From Methanocaldococcus lauensis (lineage in GTDB: Archaea; AGJL01; Methanococci; Methanococcales; Methanocaldococcaceae): a DNA stretch of 64,000 nt. Every line of letters begins with the position of its first letter. The first letter of the stretch is position 1. Below the pieces are notes generated by a model. That model ran no database searches and was not told the DNA's origin. It worked only from the letters and a program-made list of their open reading frames with translations. The stretch is taken from positions 248,001 through 312,000 of the forward strand of contig LR792634.1 of the NCBI GenBank assembly GCA_902827205.1. The letters are read 5' to 3'. A program made the translations under genes and the position numbers. Positions 39,119-50,682 of this stretch are shown in pieces.

Positions 39119-39967
39119 ATGAAAAAACTTTTACTATCTATTTTACTTTTAATTTTGTTTTGTGGATGTTTAGATAATACGAAAATTACCAACAACGAAC
39201 TAAATAACTACAATTGGGAAAATACAAATAAATTAAACATCAACAATTTTTGGATTTATTATGGTTCAAACAATATAGAAAAGCTTTCAAAGTATGATTT
39301 GGTTATTATAGAACCATACAATTACAAAAAAGAAGATATTCAAAAATTAAAGTCATTAAATCCAAATATAAAGGTTATTGCCTATTTAAGCATTGGAGAA
39401 GTTAGCAAAGACAGACCATATTTCAAAGATTGCCAAAAAATAATTGTTGGAAAAAATCAAAATTGGAACTCTTACTATGTAAATGTCTCATCCCCAATAT
39501 GGCAAAATATTATCTTAAATGAAGTTAAAAAATTTAAAGATATGGGGTTTGATGGTATATTTTTAGATACAGTTGATAGTGCAATCTATACAAACCAAAA
39601 AAATGAAGTTATTGAATTAATCAAAAAAATTAGAAAAGAAAATCCTGATATAATAATCATCCAAAATAGAGGTTTTGAAATTGTTAATGAAACCGCTCCA
39701 TACATAGATGGTATTCTTTTTGAGGACTTCACAACTGGCTATGATTTCAAAAATAAGATTGCATATTATTGGAAAGGTAGTGATTTAAATTGGATAAATG
39801 CTCAAAGTGAAAAACTAAAAAATTTGAAGGAAAAATATGGCATAGTTATTTTAACATTGGATTATGTAAATAATAACGAAATGACTAAAAAGTGTATTGA
39901 ACATGCCAAGGAATATGGATTTATCCCAATGACAACAAATGATATTAATTTAAATTCAATTAATTAG
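39119..39967 (+). CDS. Secreted lipoprotein with GH114-like TIM-barrel domain
   Basis: The 282-aa product has a signal peptide ending in LFCGC, so it is probably a lipid-anchored surface protein. The mature part fits the glycoside-hydrolase family 114 / TM1410-type barrel: FWIYYGS, YDLVIIEPYNY, IKVIAYLSIGEVSKDRPYF, the WNSYYVNVSSPIWQ strand and GFDGIFLDTVDSA with a likely acidic catalytic pair, then QNRGFEIV. GH114 includes endo-alpha-1,4-polygalactosaminidase. A target in cell-surface glycans is possible given glmM-glmU upstream, but this is inference. GGTGAAATAA precedes the ATG at 39119; it follows dut by 29 bases. Confidence 0.78.
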   Translation: MKKLLLSILLLILFCGCLDNTKITNNELNNYNWENTNKLNINNFWIYYGSNNIEKLSKYDLVIIEPYNYKKEDIQKLKSLNPNIKVIAYLSIGEVSKDRPYFKDCQKIIVGKNQNWNSYYVNVSSPIWQNIILNEVKKFKDMGFDGIFLDTVDSAIYTNQKNEVIELIKKIRKENPDIIIIQNRGFEIVNETAPYIDGILFEDFTTGYDFKNKIAYYWKGSDLNWINAQSEKLKNLKEKYGIVILTLDYVNNNEMTKKCIEHAKEYGFIPMTTNDINLNSIN

Positions 39968-39976
39968 CTTTTTTAT

Positions 39977-41547
<1,571 letters not shown>

Positions 41548-41569
41548 AAAATAACACCAAAAATATTTT

Positions 41570-42133
41570 TTAAAGAATAATTTTTTCATAAAATTCGCTA
41601 TATCCAAAATGCCAATGAACAATTTTCTTCTTTAATTCCTCTTCAAGTTTTAATATTTTTTCAAACTCCTCTCTATTTAAATATCCTATGTGTCCTCTTT
41701 TTATTGCCTCCTCACATTTTAAACTGCATGGAATAAAACCAGAGGGTAAAACAATAGCATAAACTCCTTTATTTTTTAACTCCTCCCTTATTTCATCAAC
41801 CTCTTTTAAATGCTCATTATCAATAGATATTCTAACATTTTCAACAAAGGATTTTATGCAACATTCTGGATATTCTAAAAGTTTTCCTATCTCATAGTCA
41901 TCCAATCTCCTATATATTCCAAGTTCCGTTGAAACTATTGGGTCAATTGCTGGTCTAACTTTTGGCTTATATTTTTCAACAATTTCAATTTGAAACTTCA
42001 ATCTATCAATTATATTTTTATATTGGAATTCATCTAAACTTTGAATATGTTTTTTTAAAATTTCAAAATCTTCTAATTCTCCATTTCTTAACTTTTCAAT
42101 TTTATATAGCAATTTTTTAAGCATATTTTCCAT
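41570..42133 (-). CDS. DUF483-family protein
   Basis: The 187-aa protein belongs to the uncharacterised DUF483 family of methanogens. Visible features are a helical N-terminus (MLKKLLYKIEKLRNGELED), LGIYRRLDDYEIGKLLEYP, a Cys pair in YPECCIKSF and two more Cys in PSGFIPCSLKCEEAIKRG. The four Cys could bind a metal, which is inference. The ATG follows GTGAAAAT. It sits between pheT and trkA on the minus strand with short gaps, as in M. jannaschii. No reaction is known. Confidence 0.78.
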   Translation of the reverse strand: MENMLKKLLYKIEKLRNGELEDFEILKKHIQSLDEFQYKNIIDRLKFQIEIVEKYKPKVRPAIDPIVSTELGIYRRLDDYEIGKLLEYPECCIKSFVENVRISIDNEHLKEVDEIREELKNKGVYAIVLPSGFIPCSLKCEEAIKRGHIGYLNREEFEKILKLEEELKKKIVHWHFGYSEFYEKIIL

Positions 42134-42160
42134 ATTTTCACATTAATTAAATTATTTATT

Positions 42161-43807
42161 TTATTCAATTTCTAACTCAAATCCAACAACTGGATGCTCT
42201 AATTCAAAGTTAGTTATAACTTCTGGATGAATTTCTCCAAAGTATCCTATCATCTTTCCATCTCTTAAAATTTTAGCACATCTTCCTTTAATAAATGATG
42301 GATGATCATAATTTTCAAGTTCATATTCAATTTTTAGTTCTCTCAATAAACCCTCCACATAACTCTTTATTTCATTGAAGTTTGTTTCACTGTCTAAAAT
42401 AACTCCACATATCTTTTTCACAACCCTTGATTTTGTCTCCATACTTTCATCAATAACAACACAGTCACCGATTTCAAATATTTTATGAGGCAACTCTTTA
42501 TGTTTATTAATTCTCAAAGTTTCCATCAATAATGGTAGAAGACTCTTTCTAACAATTCTATGATCAATTGACGCTGGTTTTAAAACTTCTATATAGTTGT
42601 CATCTTCAATTCTCATCTTTTTAAATAAAATTTCATCATTTGATAGCATTAAGTTTATAACTTCATAAAATCCAAAACCGATCATTATTTCTCTTATAAA
42701 GTCACATTTCTTTTCTAATTTGTCAAGTTCTCCTATAGTTGCAATACTTGGATACTTTCCAAAGAACTTATCGTATCCATAACCTATAGCAACCTCTTCA
42801 GCGATGTCTATTTCACCAAATACATCAACTCTATATGGGGGAATAATAACCTTTAACTTATTATCTACAAATTGAGCATCCAACCTACATCTCCTTAAGT
42901 AATTTATTATTGCCCCAGGAGTTAGATTTGTTCCTAAAACTCTATTTATATAGTCAGGAGTAGTTATTATAACATCTTCTTTTAAATTTGGGTATATAGT
43001 AGAGTTATTATTTTCAATTACTTTAACTGAATGTATTTTTACATACTTTCTCTCAGCCAATGCAGTTACAATAATATTTAAAGTTTTTTCAACTAAATAT
43101 TTGTCAATTCCAGTGACATCGATGAATAAATTTCTTGTCTCAGTAGTAACTTTTGTTAATTCTCCGTTAATTATTGGAGGCATAGATAAAACATTTCCTT
43201 CACTATCTAAGATTATTGGAAATTTATCATCTTTAATTAAATGACCATATTTAATTCCTTTTTCGTGTTTTTCTAAAATTTCCTTTGGAGTCATTTCTTC
43301 ATCACAGTTTAAAGGAACAAATTTAATTTCATCTCCTTTAACTTCTTTGTAGTAAAATGGTAGCTTAACCTTATCAAAGTCGTGTATTCCTATAGCCACC
43401 TTTTTTCTATCTCTTCCCAAAACCCAGTGTAATTTCTCTTGTAAATTAATTATACTCTCTAAAACATAGTCATCAATAATAATTCCTTTAATTAACGCTC
43501 CCGCTATGTATGGTCTTGTGGTAACATTATCAACAAATAATTTTACATCTGAAACTTCAACATCGTATTTCTTTAAACCAGTTTCTATTCCTATAAAACC
43601 TCTAAAACCTCTCGCCAAACCTTCAACACATAAATAATCTGGTCTATTTGGATTTATTGAAAATTGAATTATCTTTTCTCCATCTTCTTCAAAAATTTCT
43701 TCTACTTCCACACCCATCATTGGAAACTTGCTCTCTATAAACTCATCCTCTAAGGGCATATTTACCAATCTTTCTATGTCAACTTTTTTTACATTTATTG
43801 TTGGCAT
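42161..43807 (-). CDS. pheT: Phenylalanyl-tRNA synthetase beta subunit
   Basis: The beta subunit joins the catalytic alpha subunit in the (alpha beta)2 enzyme. It provides the B3/B4 editing domain and the B5 fold. At 548 aa it is the short archaeal/eukaryotic form without the N-terminal B1-B2 extension. Recognisable parts are the start [35 protein letters not shown] (B3), the middle B5 segment and VIGYGYDKF-like [12 protein letters not shown], and the catalytic-like end [23 protein letters not shown] precedes the ATG. Its upstream side is the leader of array 2, as alaS flanks array 1. Confidence 0.95.
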   Translation of the reverse strand: MPTINVKKVDIERLVNMPLEDEFIESKFPMMGVEVEEIFEEDGEKIIQFSINPNRPDYLCVEGLARGFRGFIGIETGLKKYDVEVSDVKLFVDNVTTRPYIAGALIKGIIIDDYVLESIINLQEKLHWVLGRDRKKVAIGIHDFDKVKLPFYYKEVKGDEIKFVPLNCDEEMTPKEILEKHEKGIKYGHLIKDDKFPIILDSEGNVLSMPPIINGELTKVTTETRNLFIDVTGIDKYLVEKTLNIIVTALAERKYVKIHSVKVIENNNSTIYPNLKEDVIITTPDYINRVLGTNLTPGAIINYLRRCRLDAQFVDNKLKVIIPPYRVDVFGEIDIAEEVAIGYGYDKFFGKYPSIATIGELDKLEKKCDFIREIMIGFGFYEVINLMLSNDEILFKKMRIEDDNYIEVLKPASIDHRIVRKSLLPLLMETLRINKHKELPHKIFEIGDCVVIDESMETKSRVVKKICGVILDSETNFNEIKSYVEGLLRELKIEYELENYDHPSFIKGRCAKILRDGKMIGYFGEIHPEVITNFELEHPVVGFELEIE

Positions 43808-43919
43808 ATAATCACCAGCACTACTTTTTGTAATAATTTTATTAATAAAATTCCATCAGATATTTTAATGTAACTCTAATATTTTAGTTTAAGTTTGTCA
43901 ATGTAGTTATTATTTATCA

Positions 43920-44278
43920 CGCTAAAAATTTTTATTTTTTAATTTAGGGGATTTTAATTTAATATTTTTAAATTTTAAAAGATTTTATTAAATTTCGGAG
44001 GGTCGTCTATTTTGATTAATTTGAATATTTGGTTTTATTAAATTATTGAGATTTTTAGGAGATTTTGGTAGTTTATTTTTATCTCTAATTTTCCCCGATA
44101 AAAAGGTTGATATTAAAAATTTAAAGGATTTTTAAGCAAATAAATAAAAATAGAAAAGTTTATATATAAGTTCGGAGGTATATAAATAACAAGGGTTACT
44201 AACCCTCCGAACTATAACCCCCTAACAAAGAAGCATAATAAAGTAATTTTAAAAGTTTATTTCTTCAAATTATGCCCT
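43920..44278 (+). promoter_or_regulatory. CRISPR leader of array 2
   Basis: These 359 bases match leader 1 (10048-10406) in length and sequence. I see four substitutions: two near 43940-43950, one in the inverted-repeat loop and one in the C-run before the first repeat. The same TATA-like TTTATATATA (44159-44168), the TTCGGAGG motifs (43994, 44171 and inverted at 44202-44211) and the 10-base inverted repeat are present. The DNA between pheT and this leader (43808-43919) holds only the pheT promoter region. Confidence 0.88.
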
Positions 44279-45372
44279 GTCTAAAATCAGACCCCTAAGG
44301 GGATGGAAATATTAGGACAAATAAATGACGAATACAAAAAACTAACAGGTCTAAAATCAGACCCCTAAGGGGATGGAAATTCTTTTAATCTCTTTAATGT
44401 CTTCTTTTATCTCTTTTAGTCTAAAATCAGACCCCTAAGGGGATGGAAATTTCGTGCAAGAACAGCTACAACAACAGTTTAAACAGTGTCTAAAATCAGA
44501 CCCCTAAGGGGATGGAAATCTTTTTTTAAGATTTCATCAACAGTAAATATTCTACCTCGTCTAAAATCAGACCCCTAAGGGGATGGAAATTTTGTGAGCT
44601 TCTACTACCTCCTCCACTGTCGCCACTACTAGTCTAAAATCAGACCCCTAAGGGGATGGAAATTTTTATTTTTATTAACTTTTTGTTTATTGCATCTTTA
44701 TTGTCTAAAATCAGACCCCTAAGGGGATGGAAATGTTTTGTTAGCCCGCCCATTCTGGCCTCCTTTCATGTCTAAAATCAGACCCCTAAGGGGATGGAAA
44801 TCTAATATTTATGCCAAAGGTCAATATGGCTTACAGATACCAGTCTAAAATCAGACCCCTAAGGGGATGGAAATAAAAGTGGTAAAATTGTTATTGGTTA
44901 TTTGGGTAGAGTCTAAAATCAGACCCCTAAGGGGATGGAAATACAATTTGTCCAGCAACTGCAGATTCCCATGTTTCGTCTAAAATCAGACCCCTAAGGG
45001 GATGGAAATTCAACTTCGTAATCATCTCCATCTATTTTTCTATCAACATATTGTCGTCTAAAATCAGACCCCTAAGGGGATGGAAATCCAAATCTATTGT
45101 ATATATTAATTAATTTGATTGCTTGATGTCTAAAATCAGACCCCTAAGGGGATGGAAATTATTATCTCTGAAGTATTTTAATTTCTCCATTTCGTTGTCT
45201 AAAATCAGACCCCTAAGGGGATGGAAATCGTATAACTTCTCAACAATTCTTAAAAAGTTATTTACAACCCCGTCTAAAATCAGACCCCTAAGGGGATGGA
45301 AATTATTTAGTTGCCGTGAGGTTTGACAATTTACCAATACCTTCTTTGTCTAAAATCAGACCCCTAAGGGGA

Positions 45373-45462
45373 AAATAATATTAATTAAGAGGCATTGCCG
45401 AGCATTGCGAGGCAATGCATCCCGGGTATCCCAATAGGGCGGAGCCCTATGGGTTTAAAACT
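45373..45462 (+). repeat. 90-bp hairpin element, copy 2
   Basis: This copy is identical to 12951-13040. It lies between the left part of repeat 16 (45348-45372, which keeps the full GACCCC) and its right part (45463-45485). CAGACCCCTAAGGGGA flanks it on both sides as an exact 16-base direct repeat. Confidence 0.85.
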
Positions 45463-45554
45463 CAGACCCCTAAGGGGATGGAAATTATTTAGTTGCCGTG
45501 AGGTTTGACAATTTACCAATACCTTCTTTGTCTAAAATCAGACCCCTAAGGGGA

Positions 45555-45644
45555 AAATAATATTAATTAAGAGGCATTGCCGAGCATTGCGAGGCAATGC
45601 ATCCCGGGTATCCCAATAGGGCGGAGCCCTATGGGTTTAAAACT
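45555..45644 (+). repeat. 90-bp hairpin element, copy 3
   Basis: This is the second tandem copy in array 2, identical to the other two, between repeat halves 45530-45554 and 45645-45667. Confidence 0.85.
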
Positions 45645-45667
45645 CAGACCCCTAAGGGGATGGAAAT

Positions 45668-46018
45668 ATTTAAATTTTTAATTTTATTTTTTAATACCAT
45701 AAAAATCCATAGGTTTGTATATTTATATTATTTTTAAAAGTAATAATGACCCTCAGGAAAATTTCAGTTAGGATAATAAAAAATAACAAAAATACTAAAA
45801 AATTATTATAATAATATTAAAATTTTTTAAAATTTTAATAAATAATAAGAAAAATTAAAATTTTTTATTAATAATTATTACCTAAACTGAAAAATCTTGA
45901 AATTATATATTAATTATTATGAATAAATTTTAAAAATGTATTAAAAATATATAAGATAATTTTAAATATTTGAAAAAAGAAGTGTTATAATCATTAAAAA
46001 GGATAAAGGCGAAGGAGA
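45668..46018. other. Gap between array 2 and cas2
   Basis: These 351 bases have no gene on either strand. They are extremely AT-rich with repeated AAAATTTTT-like runs. ATATATAAG near 45947-45955 is a plausible TATA box for cas2, with transcription expected near 45980. Any pre-crRNA terminator of array 2 should also lie here; the run AAATTTTTAATTTT just after the last repeat could serve. Confidence 0.45.
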
Positions 46019-46276
46019 ATGTATATAATCATAGTTTATGATGTGAATGTTGCGAGAGTGAATAAAGTCAAAAAATTCCTCAGACAGCATTTAAACTGGG
46101 TTCAAAATAGTGTATTTGAAGGAGAGGTAACAGATGCAGAGTTTGAAAGAATAAAAGATGGGCTTTTAAATATAATTGACGAAGATAAAGATTCTATAAT
46201 CATATACAAACTTAAATCAAAACCAAGTAGAGAAATTTATGGAGTAGAGAAAAATCCAATTGATGATATTATATAA
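46019..46276 (+). CDS. cas2: CRISPR-associated endonuclease Cas2
   Basis: Cas2 forms the integrase complex with Cas1 that inserts new spacers. The 85-aa protein has the ferredoxin-like start MYIIIVYDVN with the metal-site Asp (D8), then KVKKFLRQHLNWVQNSVFEG and DSIIIYKL, all standard for the family. The ATG follows AGGAGA at short spacing. It is the only cas gene on the plus strand besides csa3, lies downstream of array 2 and converges on cas8a2. It is far from cas1 (52746) but no other cas2 is present, so it must serve the shared adaptation set. Confidence 0.95.
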   Translation: MYIIIVYDVNVARVNKVKKFLRQHLNWVQNSVFEGEVTDAEFERIKDGLLNIIDEDKDSIIIYKLKSKPSREIYGVEKNPIDDII

Positions 46277-46292
46277 CTTGTTAATTTTTATT

Positions 46293-47351
46293 TTATTTTT
46301 TAAAATCTTTAAACCATTCCAGAATACTTTGAATAATCATAGATGAAATTTTAACACCATTACGTTTTAATTCTCTTATAGATGTATATATTCTATCTAA
46401 GTCATCATAAAGAATACCATCTATGAAAGTTATAGAAACTCCAATATCGCTTCTAAGTATGAAATCTATAAATTGAATTGTATTATAGAAATCAGTATTT
46501 TTTAAATTTCCTAAAAAATTCATGAGTTTTGATAAATCATATTCTCCAAAAGCTCGTATTGATTGATTATTATTAATCTTCTCAAGAGTATAGCTAACAA
46601 CTGAAAAGTTCTTTTCTGTAACTATTTCTAAAGCACATATTGATTCAATATGGGTTAAATGATATAATAATGCTGTTTTTTTATATACAAAGAATTTATC
46701 TTTTCCAAGTAGATAATTATTGATTTTCTTTTTTAAATCTTTTAGAGCAAGAATTTCTAAAAGTTCTAATTCTTCAAGAGGCTTTATGGCATAAATATGA
46801 ATATATGTTGTCCTGTTGTCCGATACTTTTATATATGGTATATAATAATGAAAACCAATCCAAGCAAGGGCATAATTGAAGTCATCTATTTTTATTGGGT
46901 TTCCGCCCTTTACTCCATAAATTTTCGGCATATATTTTCCAGCAGTGGGCATTAGAGTAAGTGGTACTGTGTTGTTATTCTTTGTAGATAATTTTCCTTT
47001 TTTTACACTTTCTTTTATCTTTTCAAGAGTTTTTGGAATTCCATCCCAATAAACGTTATTAATATTCGCACCTGCACTAAAATCAGCATCGCTTACGATC
47101 TTGATATCCTCTTTTGTAGGGATGTATCTACCAATAGCTTTATGTAGGGAAAGCATATCTTCCAAAGCATTTAACATTCCATTTTTAATAGTGTTATTTG
47201 TTACATTAGGTTCTTCAACTACAATACAATATTTATCTCCTCTTGAGAAAAGTCTAAGATTTTCAATACCCTCTCTAACTAAGCATTCAACCATTCCATA
47301 AGCTATATATAAATCAAGTATCTCACTATATCCCGGCGTTTCAAATATCAT
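46293..47351 (-). CDS. cas8a2: Type I-A Cascade large subunit Cas8a2/Csa4
   Basis: Cas8a2 is the large subunit of the type I-A complex, expected to recognise the PAM. The 352-aa sequence begins MIFETPGYSEILDLYIAYGM and has DADFSAGANINNVYWDGIPK, TVPLTLMPTAGKYMPKIYGVKG and ALAWIGFHYYIPYI, typical of Csa4 proteins including that of M. jannaschii. I use the ATG at 47351, after GGAGGTC; longer in-frame starts run deep into cas3''. It overlaps the cas3'' stop by about 11 bases and is the last gene of the type I-A operon (csa5-cas7-cas5-cas3'-cas3''-cas8a2). Confidence 0.88.
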   Translation of the reverse strand: MIFETPGYSEILDLYIAYGMVECLVREGIENLRLFSRGDKYCIVVEEPNVTNNTIKNGMLNALEDMLSLHKAIGRYIPTKEDIKIVSDADFSAGANINNVYWDGIPKTLEKIKESVKKGKLSTKNNNTVPLTLMPTAGKYMPKIYGVKGGNPIKIDDFNYALAWIGFHYYIPYIKVSDNRTTYIHIYAIKPLEELELLEILALKDLKKKINNYLLGKDKFFVYKKTALLYHLTHIESICALEIVTEKNFSVVSYTLEKINNNQSIRAFGEYDLSKLMNFLGNLKNTDFYNTIQFIDFILRSDIGVSITFIDGILYDDLDRIYTSIRELKRNGVKISSMIIQSILEWFKDFKK

Positions 47352-48057
47352 AACTCTCGACCTCCAAAACTTCTGCGAACTTTGGAGCTTTTCCTTCTCT
47401 GCTCTCTGCTCCTTTATAATCACACATGACTAAAGGTAAAAGTAAGGTCCCAACAATAAATCTAAGCTTTTCAGAATTTGGCATATGTCTTGCTCTAACA
47501 CTCATTTCCACAACAAATTTAATAATATTGTCCTTATTAGGTTCATTTTCAAGTATTACATCTATTAAATCTCCAATTAACTTTTTAATAAGTTCTTCAA
47601 AACCTTCAACCATTCCATCAAAGTTTTTTAACTTATCTAGTACAACCTCAGCTGTTAATTCATTCTTTCTAAGATTTCTTATTTGACCTATAATAATCGG
47701 CTCATGGTGAAGCATAACAGTTAAAGCTCCAATGAAAGCAAGGTTTTTATTTCCAAATTTTTTAAGGAGAATGTAGTAAGTATAGTATGCACTAACAAGC
47801 TCATGTCTAAAGCCATTGAGTTTTTCTTTATCGTTGATGAGAGCTTTTTGATATATATTTGAAGCTTTGCCAATATCATGAAGTTTTATCAAAATTTTCA
47901 TAAATTCATCAGCTTTTTCAATATCTAAATTTATGTTCCAAGCCTCTAAAGCCCTTATTATGGTTTTTATATATCTGTATTTTATTTTTTCCCAATATTC
48001 AATCATATCATTAACATGTTCGATGAGAGTCTGATTCTTAAAAGCCAAAATTTCCAT
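47341..48057 (-). CDS. cas3HD: HD nuclease Cas3'' (type I-A)
   Basis: In type I-A the Cas3 nuclease is a separate HD-domain protein that cuts single-stranded target DNA with divalent metal. The 238-aa product shows the HD ligands: H14 in LIEHVND, H60-D61 in IKLHDIGKAS, H85 in FRHELVSA and H117-H118 in LHHEP, plus a C-terminal Asp in MCDYKGAES. Length and motifs match the biochemically studied M. jannaschii HD protein. The ATG at 48057 follows AGGTGAGATT. The helicase gene cas3' is upstream, separated by about 28 bases. Confidence 0.93.
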   Translation of the reverse strand: MEILAFKNQTLIEHVNDMIEYWEKIKYRYIKTIIRALEAWNINLDIEKADEFMKILIKLHDIGKASNIYQKALINDKEKLNGFRHELVSAYYTYYILLKKFGNKNLAFIGALTVMLHHEPIIIGQIRNLRKNELTAEVVLDKLKNFDGMVEGFEELIKKLIGDLIDVILENEPNKDNIIKFVVEMSVRARHMPNSEKLRFIVGTLLLPLVMCDYKGAESREGKAPKFAEVLEVESYDI

Positions 48058-48085
48058 AATCTCACCTAAAAAAACGTCTTAGAGT

Positions 48086-49933
48086 TTACACTACAATACC
48101 TGTTTCTTTAGAGTAGTATTTGTTGTCAATTATGTAAATTTTGTAAGGTTGTAGTTTTTCAGTTTCTTTGATACGATATATCCAACTTTTCTCTTTTTCG
48201 TTGTACTCTTTAATTAATTCAAATTTTTTGTCAAACATATTCCAACAGTTTTTAAGCCAGTTATAACTTACACGAATAACATTTTTTGGATTAAAGTCAA
48301 TAATTTCTTTATTTTTTGCTTTTTCTTCAGTATCTTTTAGTGGATATAGCATTGCAAACAGTTCTGGCCTTGCTTTTAGTTCATATTCAGGTGGTGTGGA
48401 AAAGAGTTTCAACTCTCTAAAGTATATATAAGCGGAGTAGTAGTCCTTAGGAACTATGTTGTTCTCATAATATTCTTTATAAACCCTATCTAACGCCTCA
48501 TGAGCTTTAAATATGTCATACAAATATTCGCCTACACATTTAACTTCATCAAAACTTTTTATCATAATTAATGGATCATAAGGCTGAGCTGAGTATGGAA
48601 TGATGTATAAATCTTTTTTCTTCAAAATTTTGTTATCTTCAATAAGTTTTTTTATTGTTTTAGTTCCTAAGTCACCAATGTAAAATTTTTTGGGAATGAT
48701 TTTACTCTTCCCTCTTTTTTCTTCAATTGTTTCAATAGTTATTTCAATAACTCTTCCATAATCTTTGTTTTTTGTCAGTGTTATATGGGCATTTTCAAAT
48801 GAAAGATCTTTAAATCCTAAAATAATTTTTTCTTTGAAATTTTTGTTTATTTTTTCGTCAAAATCTGGCAATACTACTATTACTTTTCCTTTTTCGCCTT
48901 TTCTTCTAGCACATCTTCCAATTCTTTGTATCAGTGCATCTAATGGAGCTAAATCAGTTATTACAAGATATACATTAGGTAAATCCAGACCAGCTTCAAC
49001 TACCTGCGTAGCAACAATTATATCAGCTTTATCAATTTCTATTTCTTTTTTTATTCTGTCTTCTACTGTAAATCTGGAATGTAGCAGTAGAGACTTCCCG
49101 AGATGTTTTACTTTTTCATAAACTTCTATAGCACTGTTTACTTTATTTTTTATTATCAACACTTTTTTTCCTTCATCAATAGCTTTTTTAATTTCATTTC
49201 TGAGATCATCATCACTTAATTTTTTCTCAAATTTAACAATAACTTCTCCTCTTTCTGGCTTTTTTGTATCTTTTGGATGAACGGTTATTGGTTCCTCATC
49301 TATGCTAAGTATTTTTTTAAGGTCTGTAGGTAATGTTGCTGTCATGAAAACCAATGGAACGTTAGCTTCTACCAGTCTTTTAACTACTAATCCAATTAAT
49401 CTTGGCATATAAAGGTTTTCATCTTGATACATCTGTATCTCATCAAAAACTATCAAACTCTGTGCAATCGCTCCACATGGGAAAGTAAATCTATCTCCAA
49501 CAGTTCTATGAGCTGCCAAACCATAAAGAAATGTGTCCCATGTAGTTAAAACTACAAAACCTAAGAAAGCATGAGTCTCTTCTAACCCATATTCAACTTG
49601 AACCATTTTTTTAGCACATTCTTCAGCTTTATCTTTTGGATATCCTTTTATTTCAAGAATTTTTTTAATATAACCTCTAATTCTTTCTGCTTGTTTCTCT
49701 ACAAGTGAACGAGTTGGAAGAACGTAAATTAATCTAGGGACTTTCCAATCGTTGGAGACTAATTGATAAAGATATGGTATAATCGCTGCCTCAGTCTTTC
49801 CACCAGCAGTTGGTATTTCTATAACAACACTCCCCCCGTGTTCCATAATTTTATTAATTTTCTCCCATGATCTAATTTGATAATCGTAAGGTTCATGATT
49901 TGTAACGTGTTTAAAAAAATTAATTATATCCAT
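48086..49933 (-). CDS. cas3: Helicase Cas3' (type I-A)
   Basis: This 615-aa superfamily 2 helicase unwinds target DNA for the separate HD nuclease. Motifs in order are [12 protein letters not shown] (about residues 40-50), Ia [62 protein letters not shown] and [12 protein letters not shown]. No HD domain is fused. The ATG at 49933 lies inside the end of cas5 (10-base overlap) after GAGGTGAT, so translation is coupled. It belongs to the type I-A operon. Confidence 0.94.
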   Translation of the reverse strand: MDIINFFKHVTNHEPYDYQIRSWEKINKIMEHGGSVVIEIPTAGGKTEAAIIPYLYQLVSNDWKVPRLIYVLPTRSLVEKQAERIRGYIKKILEIKGYPKDKAEECAKKMVQVEYGLEETHAFLGFVVLTTWDTFLYGLAAHRTVGDRFTFPCGAIAQSLIVFDEIQMYQDENLYMPRLIGLVVKRLVEANVPLVFMTATLPTDLKKILSIDEEPITVHPKDTKKPERGEVIVKFEKKLSDDDLRNEIKKAIDEGKKVLIIKNKVNSAIEVYEKVKHLGKSLLLHSRFTVEDRIKKEIEIDKADIIVATQVVEAGLDLPNVYLVITDLAPLDALIQRIGRCARRKGEKGKVIVVLPDFDEKINKNFKEKIILGFKDLSFENAHITLTKNKDYGRVIEITIETIEEKRGKSKIIPKKFYIGDLGTKTIKKLIEDNKILKKKDLYIIPYSAQPYDPLIMIKSFDEVKCVGEYLYDIFKAHEALDRVYKEYYENNIVPKDYYSAYIYFRELKLFSTPPEYELKARPELFAMLYPLKDTEEKAKNKEIIDFNPKNVIRVSYNWLKNCWNMFDKKFELIKEYNEKEKSWIYRIKETEKLQPYKIYIIDNKYYSKETGIVV

Positions 49934-50670
49934 AACCCAATCACCTCATCAAAAGCAATAATTTTGTAATTTCCATTAAAAATTCTATCTGATTCAATGT
50001 AGTATGAATCTCTTTTATAACATTTTTCAACAATTGGCAGTAGATAGGATACTTCTTTTACTTTGTTTCCAAAATTTGGAGTTTCGAGCATATTCTCAAT
50101 AATACCTCCATTTATACTAATTTTTGACACTTTTTTAAGCTTTACATAGGATTTTAATGGAGTTTTTTCTTCTTTCATTTCAACCCATTCAGCTTTAATT
50201 ACATTTCCAACACATTCAGTATCTCCAAGCTGATCAATTAAATAGACAGCCTTAAGTATCAGATTTTTCTCTTCTTTAGGTAATTTCTCCTTAAAGACAT
50301 AAATTCCCAAGATTTCTCTTGTGAATACATATTCTCTTCTCATTGCATCACTTTTATCGTTATCATCATCTTTTGACTTTTTTGATTCTTCTAAATTCCT
50401 AAGTCTTTTTAGTAAAATTGGAGTTTTTACGATGCTACTTTTGTATGGCTTTGCCCCCACATAGACTAGTTTGCTTTCTAATTCTTCAATTGTTTTTTTA
50501 GCAATTTCATCCAAGTTTTTTCCTTTTTTTCTACTAAGCAGTATAACCCCCTTAGCTAATGCTCCTTTTAATGCTGATGGAGGTGGTAATAATAACGATA
50601 CTTTAACTTGATAAGAATATTTCCCAAAAGAATAAAAAGGAAATCGAAAGAGGGCTACTAAAGCTTCCAT
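49924..50670 (-). CDS. cas5: Type I-A Cascade subunit Cas5
   Basis: Cas5 is a RAMP-fold protein that caps the 5' handle of the crRNA in the effector. The 248-aa protein has the family N-terminus [19 protein letters not shown] and the glycine/proline segment [17 protein letters not shown], with a C-terminal strand ending [14 protein letters not shown]. The start is the ATG at 50670, after GGGGATAATC. It follows cas7 by 12 bases and overlaps cas3'. A second, different Cas5 belongs to the type I-B module. Confidence 0.9.
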   Translation of the reverse strand: MEALVALFRFPFYSFGKYSYQVKVSLLLPPPSALKGALAKGVILLSRKKGKNLDEIAKKTIEELESKLVYVGAKPYKSSIVKTPILLKRLRNLEESKKSKDDDNDKSDAMRREYVFTREILGIYVFKEKLPKEEKNLILKAVYLIDQLGDTECVGNVIKAEWVEMKEEKTPLKSYVKLKKVSKISINGGIIENMLETPNFGNKVKEVSYLLPIVEKCYKRDSYYIESDRIFNGNYKIIAFDEVIGLWI

Positions 50671-50682
50671 GATTATCCCCAA

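Larger units (their letters stand above)
44279..45667 (+). CRISPR. CRISPR array 2: 15 intact repeats plus two interrupted, 16 spacers
   Basis: The repeat is the one of array 1, always with T as the 32nd base. Intact repeats begin at 44279, 44349, 44419, 44488, 44559, 44632, 44703, 44770, 44843, 44911, 44978, 45056, 45128, 45197 and 45272. Repeats 16 (45348) and 17 (45530) are each split by the 90-base element and resume at 45463 and 45645. Spacer 15 (45304-45347) recurs unchanged at 45486-45529, because the final spacer-plus-element unit is duplicated. Spacers are 35-46 bases. The leader is on the left and cas2 on the right. Confidence 0.98.
45304..45667 (+). repeat. Tandem duplication of the array 2 end (2 x 182 bp)
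   Basis: Bases 45304-45485 (spacer 15, split repeat 16 and element) are repeated at 45486-45667. I see no differences, so the duplication is recent or kept equal by gene conversion. It explains the only duplicated spacer in the window. Confidence 0.92.

Noticed and set aside
43920-44278. The duplicated leader as part of an insertion sequence
   Set aside because: No transposase frame and no terminal inverted repeats; the duplication ends exactly at the first CRISPR repeat.
45110-45337. Open frames on both strands within array 2
   Set aside because: Same artefact: the repeat has no stop in these frames. No ribosome binding site is present.
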